Notes under the pieces: generated by a model
What the model saw: the letters and a program-made list of their open reading frames with translations, nothing else
What the model was told of the DNA's origin: nothing
Databases searched by the model: none
Shown here: positions 1 through 8,752 of the stretch, piece after piece
Layout of the letters: the number at the start of each line of letters is the position of its first letter
Position numbering within the stretch: position 1 is the first letter of the stretch
Source of the DNA: Hwanghaeella sp964350445
GTDB lineage: Bacteria; Pseudomonadota; Alphaproteobacteria; UBA8366; Aestuariispiraceae
Assembly (NCBI GenBank): GCA_964350445.1
Contig: CAYGKA010000023.1
Location: 1-64,000, forward strand
Reading direction: 5' to 3'
DNA length: 64,000 bases
Position numbers and translations under genes: made by a program

Positions 1-1
1 G

Positions 2-3000
2 GCAGCGGCTCCGCCGCCTCCGCCGCCTCCTCCGCCTGAGGACACTACGCAGGAATTTAACGGCGCGACGGTGAGCGAAACGACGTTGTTGTCCGCCACG
101 GTGGATACGGTTGAGTTCACGGTCGGTACGGAAATCATCAAGGTCACTGGGACGGCCGAGGCCGGCGATTCATTCGTCGATATCGGGGCCGCATCCCCGC
201 AGTTTTTGGTGCTGAACGATAACGTCGCCCATACATTCTCGGTCAATGGCGTCGAGAACGTCTTTTTCAATCACACGCTCAGCAGCGCGAATGTCCATAA
301 CATCACGGTCGTCGGCAGCACGGCGGTCAACTTCGATGCGCTGGGCGGCAGCTTCAACGGGAACGTCACCGGCGACGCCTCGAACAACGCGCTGATCATT
401 AACGAAGGCAGCGGGATCGAAACTTTCCTGACCGATCTGGTCTTCCCAAACACCGTCGGCGACACTTTCGACGCCGATATCAACCTCCTGGGCGGCGACG
501 ACACGGTAAACATCAACGGTCTGGACACGGCAAGCACGATCACGCTGACCGGCGTGGAGCATTTTGTCGGCGGGACAGACGACGATAGTGTCACCGTCAC
601 CGATGTTCAGACGGCCGGATCCACCTTCGACGGTGGTGGCGTGGTCGCGGTTGACGCGATTTTCCTGGCCGCGGGCGCGAACACCGCCAGCATCACGAAT
701 TTCACCGATATCAACGGCAGTACAGCCGCGGACACGCTGACGCTTGAGAATGGACTGACAGCGTCGCCCGGCACGATCATCGACATGGACGCGGGGGTCG
801 ATATTCTGAATCTGGCCGCCGGCGGAAACGTCGTGACGGTGACGAATACGGAGACGATCAACGGTAATACCGGCAATGACTCCATCGAGCTCCTTTCCGG
901 GGCAGATACCATCGCGCTCGGCGCCGGTTTCGACAGCGTCGACGCGACATTGCTGGGCACGCTCACCGTCGCATCGATGACCGGAGTCGAAAATTTCGTC
1001 GGGTCCACGGGCGTGGACACCGTCACATTGTTCGATCTGCTGACCACGGGCAGCAATTTCGACGGAACGGATGTGGGCGGTGCCGACGTTCTGAATCTGT
1101 TCGACGGAGTGAATACCGCCAGCATCTTCAATTTCGAATTCATCAACGGGACCGTGTCGGCGGATGACCTGACACTCGAGAACAATCTACTCGGCGCCTT
1201 CGGGACCAAGGTGGACCTCGGCGCCGGGGTGGACATCCTGGACCTGGCCGACGGCGGAAACGACCTGACCGTCGAGAATATCGAAACCGTCAGCGGCGGC
1301 GCCGGTGCGGATATCGTCAATCTGCTCGACGCGCTGGTCACCGGCGATGTCTATGACGGCGGCGGTGCCGCGGACGGCGACGTGCTGAACCTCCTGATCA
1401 GCGGCACTCATCTTGGGACCATCATCGGCTTCGAGACAGTGAATGGCGTCGGCGGTGTCGCGGAAAACGTGACGCTGCAAACAGCCACGGCAGAAAACCA
1501 GTTCTTCGACCTTGGCGATTTCGGGGATGGCGACAGCCTGACACTGGCCGACGGCGCGAACCAGGTCAAAGTGGCCGATATCGATCTACTGACCGGGGGC
1601 ATCGGGGACGATCAGGTGACGATCGAATCCCAAACGGTCGGCGACATCAATTTGGGGGCCGGTATCGACTTGGTGGACGCCTCCTCCCAAGCCCAGTTCG
1701 CGAATAACAGCTTCACCGGCGTGGAGAACTTCCTGGGCTCAACCGGCATCGATGTCGTGACACTGGCCGATGTGTTGTCGGCCGGCAGTAGCTATGAAGG
1801 CAATGATGTCGGCGGCGCCGACGTGCTCAATCTTCTGGGCGGCGTAAACGTAGCTTCGATCACGAATTTCGAGACCGTCAACGGTGTGGACGCGGTTTTC
1901 GACGATTTGACGCTGGAAACAAGCGTTACGAACGACGAATTGTTCGACCTCGGCCTGTTCGGCGATGCCGATATCCTTCGGCTGGCCAACGGACCTTTCA
2001 ATATCCTGCGGGTGCAGGATCTCGACACCCTGTTCGGCGGCACCGGCGACGATGATGTCGGGGTATTGTCCGATTCAGCGAACTTCTTCGACCTGGGATC
2101 GGGATTCGACACACTTGATGCGACAGGCGCGGCCAATTTCACCATTGGGCAAGCGATCAATATCGAGGTCTATCAAGGGTCATCGGGGATAGACATCGTC
2201 ACCTTGGGCTCCGACCTTGTGGCCGGGTCGGTCTTCGATGGTGGCACCGGCGCAGACGTGCTCACATTGTTTGGCGGGTCGGTTAATAGCGCGACGATCG
2301 TGAATTTCGGGCAGATTTTCGGCTCCGGCACCAGTGAGACCTTGGTCTTCGAGGCGCCGGTCGGCGGGTCGCCCGTTACAATCGATATGAGTGGCGGCGT
2401 CGACGACGTTCATTTGGCCATCGGCGGGAACGTCGTGACCTTCCTCAATACGGAGCAGGTTTTCGCCGGAGACGGTGACGATCTGGTTATCCTCGACGAC
2501 ACGTTGACGACGGATATCAACCTCGGCAACGGATTGGATCAGGTCACGCTGAACCAGAATGGCGGAACCTATTTCTTCAACCAGTTCTCGAGTGTCGAGT
2601 TGTTGACGGGTGTCGAAGGCGGTCCCTTTGAAATCGTCACTTTCAGTGACGCCCAAGTCGGTCTGGACATAGATCTGGGGCTGTTCGGGGACGGCGATCA
2701 AGTCACTCTCGCGGACGGCGTGTCGAATTTTGTCAGGATTTTCGACTTGAACAACATCTTCGGCGGCACGGGGAACGACGCCGTCGAGCTTGGAACGTCG
2801 AATGCCGGCCAGATTGCCCTCGGAGATGGTTTCGACAGCGTTGACGCCAGCTTCGTCGCCGGTTCCACCATCAACACCCTGACCGATGTGGAAAGCTTCC
2901 TGGGATCTGCCGGCGACGACTTCATCACGCTGGGATCGCTGCTCCTGCCAGGCTCGACCTATAGCGGCGGTACCGATGGCGACAACGATATTCTACAACT

Positions 3001-5443
3001 CCTCGACGGTGTGAACATTGCCGATATCGCCCATTTCGAGCTTATCCTCGGTGGCGGTGGGTCCGATAATCTGACATTGGAAGACACACTCTTCGCGACC
3101 TTCAACACCGTGATCGACCTGGGGTTGGGATCGGATATCCTGAACCTGTCCGACGGCGGCAACGAATTGACGATCAGTGATGTCGAGTTCACCGACGGCG
3201 GCTTCGGCAGCGACGTCATCCGAGTCCTGAATTCGTCGTCGATTGTCACGATTACCGATATCGACACGGGCGATTTCGACCATGTGATCAATGAGGACGA
3301 CGACACCGGCATCTTCAACCTGGATTCGATCGAGCAGTTCACCGGCGGCTTCTCATTCGACAACGTGACCCTACTATCGGGTCTGCAGTCGGGATCCATC
3401 TACGACGCGGGCAGCGGCGGCGGTCTGCTCACGTTGGCGTCGGGGACGTTCAACGCGGGATCGATCCTGAACTTCGATCAGGTACTCGGAGATTTCAGCA
3501 ACGAAACCCTTTTCCTGGAATCTTCGGTCGGCGGAGTGCCGTTCCTCATCGATATGAGCGGCGGTACCGACGACGTGGATCTGGCCGATGGTGGCAACGT
3601 CGTGTCCTTCCTTGAAACGGAGTCTATCTTCGGCGGAAACGGCAATGATCTGGTTACCCTGGACGACACGATCACGGAGGATATCGACCTCGGAGCCGGC
3701 GTCGACGACGTCGTGCTGAACGCGATTGGTGGCAATTATAACTTCTTCCTTTTTGCCGGTGTGGAGTTTTTGACTGGCCAGGATGGCGGTCCATCGGAAT
3801 CGGTCACCTTCAACGAAACCCTGCTCGGATTGGACATCGACCTGGGTCTCTTCGGTGACGGCGATGTGGTTACCCTCTCGGATGCGGGCGCGAACACTGT
3901 CCGCATTTCCGACCTGAATAACCTGATCGGCGGCTCGTCGAACGATACCGTGGAGTTGGGGACGTCCAACGCGGGATTGATCACGTTGGGCAGCGGCTTC
4001 GATATCGTGGACGCCAGTCTTGTGACCGGGTCGGTCATCAACACTTTGATCGATGTCGAATTCTTCCTCGGCTCGACTTTCACCGACGACGTCACCCTGG
4101 GATCGAACCTCATAAGCGGGTCACAATACGACGGTGGAGGAGACGGCGACAACGACACGATTCAGTTGTTCGACGGGGTGAATTTTGCAGATATTTCCCG
4201 GTTCGAAAATATTTTGGGTAGCGCTGCAGCCGATACGCTGGACTTGGAAGGCGCGATCGCCGTCAACTTCAACACAACCATCGATTTGGGTATTGGCTTC
4301 GATGTCTTGAATTTGTTCAATTCAAACAACTCACTCATTGCCACGAATGTGGAACTTCTCAACGGCGGAAATGCCGACGATTTTATTGTTCTTGGCTCCG
4401 ACATGGTGAGCGGGAGCAGCTTTAACGGTAATGGCGGTTTCGATACGCTGACCCTGCTGGGGGGTGGCTTCAATCAAGGCATTATCGTCGATTTCGATGA
4501 AGTGTTGGGGAATGACGGCACCAGCGAGACCTTGATTTTGGAATCAACGGTCACGACGAACACGCTGTTCGACCTTGGGCTTTCCGGCGACTCCGACAGC
4601 CTGACGCTGGCCGACGGCGGTAATTTCGTCGATGTCAGGGATCTCCAACAATTCAACGGCGGGTTCGGCGACGATATCGTGACCGTGCAGGGAACTCTCG
4701 TCAGCGGCGCCATCTATGACGGCGGCGGTGCGGGCGGCGATAGCGACGAGTTGATTTTGCAGGACGGAACGACTGTCAGCGCTACGATTCTTGATTTTGA
4801 ACTGATCACTGCCAACACGGCCGGTGGCATCGACCTCACTATCGAAAACGGCGGCGGGTTTGTCGGCGATATCGTCTTCACCGGGGCCGGCAACGATACC
4901 GTCACTTTCAACGGACAGCCGAACAGTTTCGGAATTTCGGGAGTTGAAACCGTAATCGGCGGTACCGGCGCCAGCGATACGGCTCAGATCCTAACAGGCG
5001 GCGAAGTGATCAGTTTCGCGGAGGTGGAAAACATCTTCGGCAGTTCCGGAAACGACACGATTAACATTGTCGATTCCACCTCGGCGATTATTGAACTCGG
5101 TATCGGTGACGATATCGCCACCGGCGCAAGCGGCGTGTCCGATGTTTATAAGTTCACCGCCGCCGCCGATGCCTTCGCCGACGGTATCGGCAACGGTGCG
5201 GAAACCATCACCAATTTTGAAGTCGGCATCGACGTCATCGACATCACGACCTTCGCTGTGGGCAACTTCTTCTACAATGGGGCAGGGGCTTTCACCGGCG
5301 GCGGCACCGCGTCATCGATTTTCGACACGGCCAACGAAACGCTGCAAATCGATGTTGACGGAAATTCGACCGCGGATTTGGAAATCGTGTTGAACGGTGT
5401 CACTGATGCGACGCTCACCTCGGGCGATTTCAGCTTCGTCTGA
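2..5443 (+). CDS. Giant acidic repeat protein, probable type I secretion substrate (5' end outside window)
   Basis: Only the C-terminal 1813 residues are visible. A GTG at 71 could serve as a start, but the frame is open to base 2 and encodes Ala-Ala-Ala, nine prolines, then an acidic stretch, so the true start probably lies upstream. The body is made of degenerate calcium-binding-like motifs (forms such as GGTGDDDVGV, GGNGNDLVTL, GGFGDDIVTV), spaced tens of residues apart rather than in a compact RTX nonapeptide array. They alternate with units resembling xGSxFDGG and DLGLFGDGDxLTLADG. I count only about four Lys and seven Arg and see no Cys. The last ~100 residues (ITNFEVGIDVIDI, then a DTANETLQIDVDGN-like stretch, ending GDFSFV) resemble the serralysin/RTX C-terminal secretion region. 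The exporter genes follow directly. Secretion is inferred from that C-terminus and context; the biological role (adhesin, surface layer, matrix protein) is unknown. Confidence 0.85.
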   Translation, partial: AAAPPPPPPPPPEDTTQEFNGATVSETTLLSATVDTVEFTVGTEIIKVTGTAEAGDSFVDIGAASPQFLVLNDNVAHTFSVNGVENVFFNHTLSSANVHNITVVGSTAVNFDALGGSFNGNVTGDASNNALIINEGSGIETFLTDLVFPNTVGDTFDADINLLGGDDTVNINGLDTASTITLTGVEHFVGGTDDDSVTVTDVQTAGSTFDGGGVVAVDAIFLAAGANTASITNFTDINGSTAADTLTLENGLTASPGTIIDMDAGVDILNLAAGGNVVTVTNTETINGNTGNDSIELLSGADTIALGAGFDSVDATLLGTLTVASMTGVENFVGSTGVDTVTLFDLLTTGSNFDGTDVGGADVLNLFDGVNTASIFNFEFINGTVSADDLTLENNLLGAFGTKVDLGAGVDILDLADGGNDLTVENIETVSGGAGADIVNLLDALVTGDVYDGGGAADGDVLNLLISGTHLGTIIGFETVNGVGGVAENVTLQTATAENQFFDLGDFGDGDSLTLADGANQVKVADIDLLTGGIGDDQVTIESQTVGDINLGAGIDLVDASSQAQFANNSFTGVENFLGSTGIDVVTLADVLSAGSSYEGNDVGGADVLNLLGGVNVASITNFETVNGVDAVFDDLTLETSVTNDELFDLGLFGDADILRLANGPFNILRVQDLDTLFGGTGDDDVGVLSDSANFFDLGSGFDTLDATGAANFTIGQAINIEVYQGSSGIDIVTLGSDLVAGSVFDGGTGADVLTLFGGSVNSATIVNFGQIFGSGTSETLVFEAPVGGSPVTIDMSGGVDDVHLAIGGNVVTFLNTEQVFAGDGDDLVILDDTLTTDINLGNGLDQVTLNQNGGTYFFNQFSSVELLTGVEGGPFEIVTFSDAQVGLDIDLGLFGDGDQVTLADGVSNFVRIFDLNNIFGGTGNDAVELGTSNAGQIALGDGFDSVDASFVAGSTINTLTDVESFLGSAGDDFITLGSLLLPGSTYSGGTDGDNDILQLLDGVNIADIAHFELILGGGGSDNLTLEDTLFATFNTVIDLGLGSDILNLSDGGNELTISDVEFTDGGFGSDVIRVLNSSSIVTITDIDTGDFDHVINEDDDTGIFNLDSIEQFTGGFSFDNVTLLSGLQSGSIYDAGSGGGLLTLASGTFNAGSILNFDQVLGDFSNETLFLESSVGGVPFLIDMSGGTDDVDLADGGNVVSFLETESIFGGNGNDLVTLDDTITEDIDLGAGVDDVVLNAIGGNYNFFLFAGVEFLTGQDGGPSESVTFNETLLGLDIDLGLFGDGDVVTLSDAGANTVRISDLNNLIGGSSNDTVELGTSNAGLITLGSGFDIVDASLVTGSVINTLIDVEFFLGSTFTDDVTLGSNLISGSQYDGGGDGDNDTIQLFDGVNFADISRFENILGSAAADTLDLEGAIAVNFNTTIDLGIGFDVLNLFNSNNSLIATNVELLNGGNADDFIVLGSDMVSGSSFNGNGGFDTLTLLGGGFNQGIIVDFDEVLGNDGTSETLILESTVTTNTLFDLGLSGDSDSLTLADGGNFVDVRDLQQFNGGFGDDIVTVQGTLVSGAIYDGGGAGGDSDELILQDGTTVSATILDFELITANTAGGIDLTIENGGGFVGDIVFTGAGNDTVTFNGQPNSFGISGVETVIGGTGASDTAQILTGGEVISFAEVENIFGSSGNDTINIVDSTSAIIELGIGDDIATGASGVSDVYKFTAAADAFADGIGNGAETITNFEVGIDVIDITTFAVGNFFYNGAGAFTGGGTASSIFDTANETLQIDVDGNSTADLEIVLNGVTDATLTSGDFSFV
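2336..4525 (+). repeat. In-frame tandem duplication inside the giant repeat protein (1167-base period)
   Basis: Copy A runs about 2336-3502 and copy B about 3503-4525. Three anchors share the same offset of 1167 bases (389 codons): the ETLVFE/ETLFLE codons at 2336 and 3503, the IDMSGG codons at 2381 and 3548, and the GTSNAG codons at 2792 and 3959. The next ETLILE anchor is at 4526, only 1023 bases after the second. Copy B therefore lacks about 48 codons that copy A has near its end. The copies have diverged, with more than half of residues alike by eye. Confidence 0.85.
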
Positions 5444-5533
5444 TCACAGGTCTTTACCAGGCTGGGCGGGGCTGTACCTGGTGTGGTATGGAGATAACCC
5501 CGTTCCAAGCCGACAACCGCCACGCCGAGACGA

Positions 5534-7291
5534 ATGACCGAACTGATTGCCAGACTGCTGTCTCGACCGGGCGTCGCCGCATTATTGCTGGTGGCTTCCT
5601 TCGTCATCAGCACCTTGATGCTCGTTCCGCCGATCTTCGTCATGCAGGTGTTGAACCGGTACGTCGCCTTCGGGGTCGACGGCACGCTCTTTACCCTGGC
5701 TTCGGGCGCCTTGCTGGCGGTTGCGATCGAATTCCTCCTCCGTTGGGCCCGGCTGCGCATCGCCAGCAGCGTGTCCGTGCGCGCCGACGACGAATTGGCC
5801 CGGAAATTGGGCGAAGGGTTCACCGATATCCGTCTTGGCCATTCCGAAACCGTCAAAACCGCTGTCAAACGGCGTTTGATGATGGATTTGGATGTCGTTC
5901 AAAGCGCCTATAGCGCGCCGTCCATAAACACGGTCTTGGACGTACCGTTCACGGCGATCCTAATCGTCGCCCTGATGTTCATAGACCCGATACTGGCGGG
6001 CATCGCGATCGCCGCCTGCCTATTCCTTCTTTTTTGCGCCATAGCATCCGCCGCCGCCGAGAAACATGCCGCGCGCGACCGAAACAGCGCAGACCGGCCG
6101 GCGATCGGCCCAATTCAAGACGATATCGTTTCCGCCCCGGCCGCGGTTCGCGCCTTTACCGGCCGAACCTTCATCCTGCACGGGTGGCGCACGGCTGTAC
6201 GGGCCCAGCAGGCGATGGCCAGACGGTTGGCCCATAATCGCGGCCTTGTCGGCGCCATCAGCAACGCCACGACAGCCGTTACCACCATCGCCGTCGTCGG
6301 TGTTGGCGCGATCCTGGTCGTCAGGCAGGACATCGATGTCGGGGTTCTGATCGCGGCGAACATCTTGTCCGCCCGTGCTGTCGCTGGTTTTTCGCGCGCC
6401 GCGCTGGTCGCTGGAACGTTCGGGCGGGCGACGCAGACGCTGCAGCGGCTTCGCCAATTGGAAAAGCTTCCGCGGGAGGCTCGGTCCGGGGCAATGCTCG
6501 GGGATTTTGCCGGCCGGCTCACCTTCGATGACGTGACCTTTGCCTATGGCGGAACCTCGGCGCCGCTGTTCGAAGGCGTTACCTTCACGTTGGAGGCGGG
6601 CGACATCCTGATCGTTCACGGCGCCAATGGAGCCGGAAAGACCAGTTTCGCGGAACTCGTCAGTGGCCTCCGCGATCCGCTGCGCGGCGCCGTCCTCGTC
6701 GATGGGGTGGACCTCCGCCAGGTGGCCATGCCCTGGTGGCGCACCCAGCTATGCTACCTGCCGCAGGACACCGCGATGTTGAACACATCGATTTCCGACA
6801 ATCTGCGCATCCTCAGTCCGGATCTGGACGGCACCGCCCTCAACCGCGCGATCCAAGCGGCGGATGCGCGAGAACTCGTCGCCCGGCTGCCGGCTGGATT
6901 GGAAACGCCGATCGAGGATAACGGCCGCCACCTGGCTCCCGGGGAACGGAAGCGGCTGGCGCTTGCCCGCGCGCTGACCTCGCAAGGTAAGCTCGTTTTG
7001 TTCGACGAACCGCTTGAGAGCTTGGACGCGGCGGGGAAGGCGGCAATCGGCAGTCTGCTGAAGTCCTTTGCCGGCAGCGGACGCACGATCATTGTCTGCT
7101 CGAGTGACCCGTCGATCATCCGCGAAGCCGATTGGCTTCTGGACCTGGACCAGAAACCAAGGCCCGTTCTGGAAAAAGGGCCGGGCCGCAAGGGCCGGGA
7201 TACACGCGCCAAGCTTGCCTTGGCAGACCTCGACGCGCCCGCAGCGTCACCCAACCCGTCGCCAAACGTGTCACAGGGAGGGCAGGTCTAG
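5534..7291 (+). CDS. Type I secretion ABC transporter, permease/ATPase (PrtD-like)
   Basis: A 585-residue half-transporter of the inner membrane, expected to power export of the repeat protein encoded 90 bases upstream. The N-terminal half is an exporter-type membrane domain with hydrophobic stretches near residues 17-40, 50-70, 135-175 and 245-290; there is no C39 peptidase domain. The C-terminal half is a nucleotide-binding domain: Walker A GANGAGKT at 363-370, a Q-loop in YLPQD, Walker B LVLFDE ending at D491-E492, then SLD as D-loop. The signature is unusual, LAPGE at 467-471 instead of LSGGQ. No His is seen at the H-loop, where VCSSDPS (S523/S524) stands. Its stop is adjacent to the ATG of the adaptor gene (TAGATG), implying co-translation. 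The general function is clear from domain and context; the odd ATPase motifs could mean altered kinetics. Confidence 0.88.
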   Translation: MTELIARLLSRPGVAALLLVASFVISTLMLVPPIFVMQVLNRYVAFGVDGTLFTLASGALLAVAIEFLLRWARLRIASSVSVRADDELARKLGEGFTDIRLGHSETVKTAVKRRLMMDLDVVQSAYSAPSINTVLDVPFTAILIVALMFIDPILAGIAIAACLFLLFCAIASAAAEKHAARDRNSADRPAIGPIQDDIVSAPAAVRAFTGRTFILHGWRTAVRAQQAMARRLAHNRGLVGAISNATTAVTTIAVVGVGAILVVRQDIDVGVLIAANILSARAVAGFSRAALVAGTFGRATQTLQRLRQLEKLPREARSGAMLGDFAGRLTFDDVTFAYGGTSAPLFEGVTFTLEAGDILIVHGANGAGKTSFAELVSGLRDPLRGAVLVDGVDLRQVAMPWWRTQLCYLPQDTAMLNTSISDNLRILSPDLDGTALNRAIQAADARELVARLPAGLETPIEDNGRHLAPGERKRLALARALTSQGKLVLFDEPLESLDAAGKAAIGSLLKSFAGSGRTIIVCSSDPSIIREADWLLDLDQKPRPVLEKGPGRKGRDTRAKLALADLDAPAASPNPSPNVSQGGQV

Positions 7292-8599
7292 ATGGCCGTT
7301 TCCTGGACCCGACCGCTGCCGCCGCAGGCGGAAGAGAGCATGTCGAAGGGCGTCGCTCTGTTGATAGGCTTGCTCACACTTCTTGTCGTGGCCTTCGTTC
7401 TCTGGGCCAATAATTCCTCGCTGGCGATCGTCAGCGTCGCGGTGGGGGAGGTCAAACCGAGCAGCCGGGTTAAGCAGATACAGCATTTGGAAGGCGGGAT
7501 CGTCGAGGAAATACTCGTTAGGGAAGGGCAGGAGGTGACCCAAGGGCAGCCGCTGATGACCCTTTCAACGACGCGGAACGACGCCGACTTGGCTGAATTG
7601 AACGCCCGCCTGCGGACCCGGCGCGTCGACCGCATCAGGCTGATCGCGGAAATCGATGGGGACGAAACCGTTACATTCCCGGCTGATCTTGAAGCTGAGG
7701 CGCCGCAGCTTGTCGACAACGCCCGCGCCATGTTCGAGACACGCCAGCAGCAGGCCGTCGCGGAAGCAGGGCGGCTGTCCAAGCAGGTCCAGCAACGGCA
7801 GCAGGAAATCCGTTCCATCGAGACGCATTACGCCAGCGCCAAGGAAAGCCTGAGCCTGGTCGAAGAGCAGTTTCAAATCAGTTCGGACCTGTTGGCCAAG
7901 GGAATTACAAACCGGTACAGCCATTTGGAATTGCAGCGGGAGGTCCAGCGCATCAAAGGCGAGATCGCGCAGGACAGGGAAGCGATCAAAGGGGCCCGGG
8001 CCGCGCTTTCGGCGGCCGAGAGCGAACTCGAAGAGGCGCGGCTGAAACGGCTCGAAACAGCACGGATCGAACTGGCCGCGGTTGAGACGGAACTGTCCGA
8101 ACTGGGCGAAAGACTACGCAAGTTCGAGGATACGTTGGATCGCACGACGATACGGGCCCCGGTCTCGGGCACCGTCAAGGAAATGGCAGTGGCCACGGTC
8201 GGCGGGGTGGTCCAGGCCGGCGAGACGGTGTTCACCATCGTGCCGGAGGGCGATACCTTGATCGTTGATGCTCGACTGGCTCCGCATGAGGCGGGATATG
8301 TCCGGCCCGGTCAACGGGCGGTAATCCGTCTGAATTCCGCGGAGCTTGCGCGTTTCGGCAATATGGAAGGAAAAGTTGAGGAGGTCAGCCCGGATCGGCT
8401 CACCTCGGAGGACGGGACACCGTACTTCCGCGTCCGGATCAGTGCCGAGAGATCCTTCTTCGAGTCCAAGAATACCCGCTATGAATTGTTTCCTGGTACG
8501 CAGGTGATCGCGAACATCCACACCGGTGAGCGGACGGTCATGGATTACATCACTGCGCCTTTGGTGAGTGAGGGGCGGAGAGCGTTACTTGAACGGTAG
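7292..8599 (+). CDS. HlyD-family periplasmic adaptor of type I secretion (membrane fusion protein)
   Basis: A 435-residue protein that should bridge the ABC exporter and the TolC-like channel. One transmembrane helix lies at about residues 20-40 (GVALLIGLLTLLVVAF). A lipoyl/barrel-sandwich half follows (QHLEGGIVEEILVREGQEV), typical of HlyD/PrtE. The middle, roughly residues 105-275, is rich in Glu, Gln, Arg and Leu and should form the long coiled-coil hairpin. The second sandwich half (TIRAPVSGTVKEMAVATVGG) and a beta-barrel domain complete it. GGAGGGCAGG lies just before the ATG as ribosome site. It directly abuts the ABC gene. Confidence 0.92.
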   Translation: MAVSWTRPLPPQAEESMSKGVALLIGLLTLLVVAFVLWANNSSLAIVSVAVGEVKPSSRVKQIQHLEGGIVEEILVREGQEVTQGQPLMTLSTTRNDADLAELNARLRTRRVDRIRLIAEIDGDETVTFPADLEAEAPQLVDNARAMFETRQQQAVAEAGRLSKQVQQRQQEIRSIETHYASAKESLSLVEEQFQISSDLLAKGITNRYSHLELQREVQRIKGEIAQDREAIKGARAALSAAESELEEARLKRLETARIELAAVETELSELGERLRKFEDTLDRTTIRAPVSGTVKEMAVATVGGVVQAGETVFTIVPEGDTLIVDARLAPHEAGYVRPGQRAVIRLNSAELARFGNMEGKVEEVSPDRLTSEDGTPYFRVRISAERSFFESKNTRYELFPGTQVIANIHTGERTVMDYITAPLVSEGRRALLER

Positions 8600-8752
8600 C
8601 AAAAACGGCAATTTAGTGCTATCGAGCCGCAAGATTTCGTCGTGGCGTCGATATTGCTGTATTGATGCTGCGCAAGAGTCGTGGTCAAATTCAGTCGATT
8701 ACTTATTGCATGGTCAAAATACTTGGCGCGTTGAAGTAAAAGGGGAGTGTTC
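8600..8752. other. AT-richer intergenic spacer before the TolC-like gene
   Basis: This stretch is visibly richer in A and T than the flanking genes and ends in a strong ribosome-binding site. The octamer TGGTCAAA occurs twice (8682-8689 and 8711-8718). No convincing -35/-10 pair was found, so a separate promoter here is only a possibility. Confidence 0.4.

Noticed and set aside
71..73. GTG at 71 as the true start of the repeat protein
   Set aside because: The frame stays open upstream to base 2 through an Ala/Pro run, so the start probably lies outside the window; no ribosome site precedes 71.
607..4911. Many leftward open frames opposite the repeat protein
   Set aside because: Their products are Ser/Pro/Arg-rich and unrelated to families; they arise from the repetitive codon pattern of the real gene.
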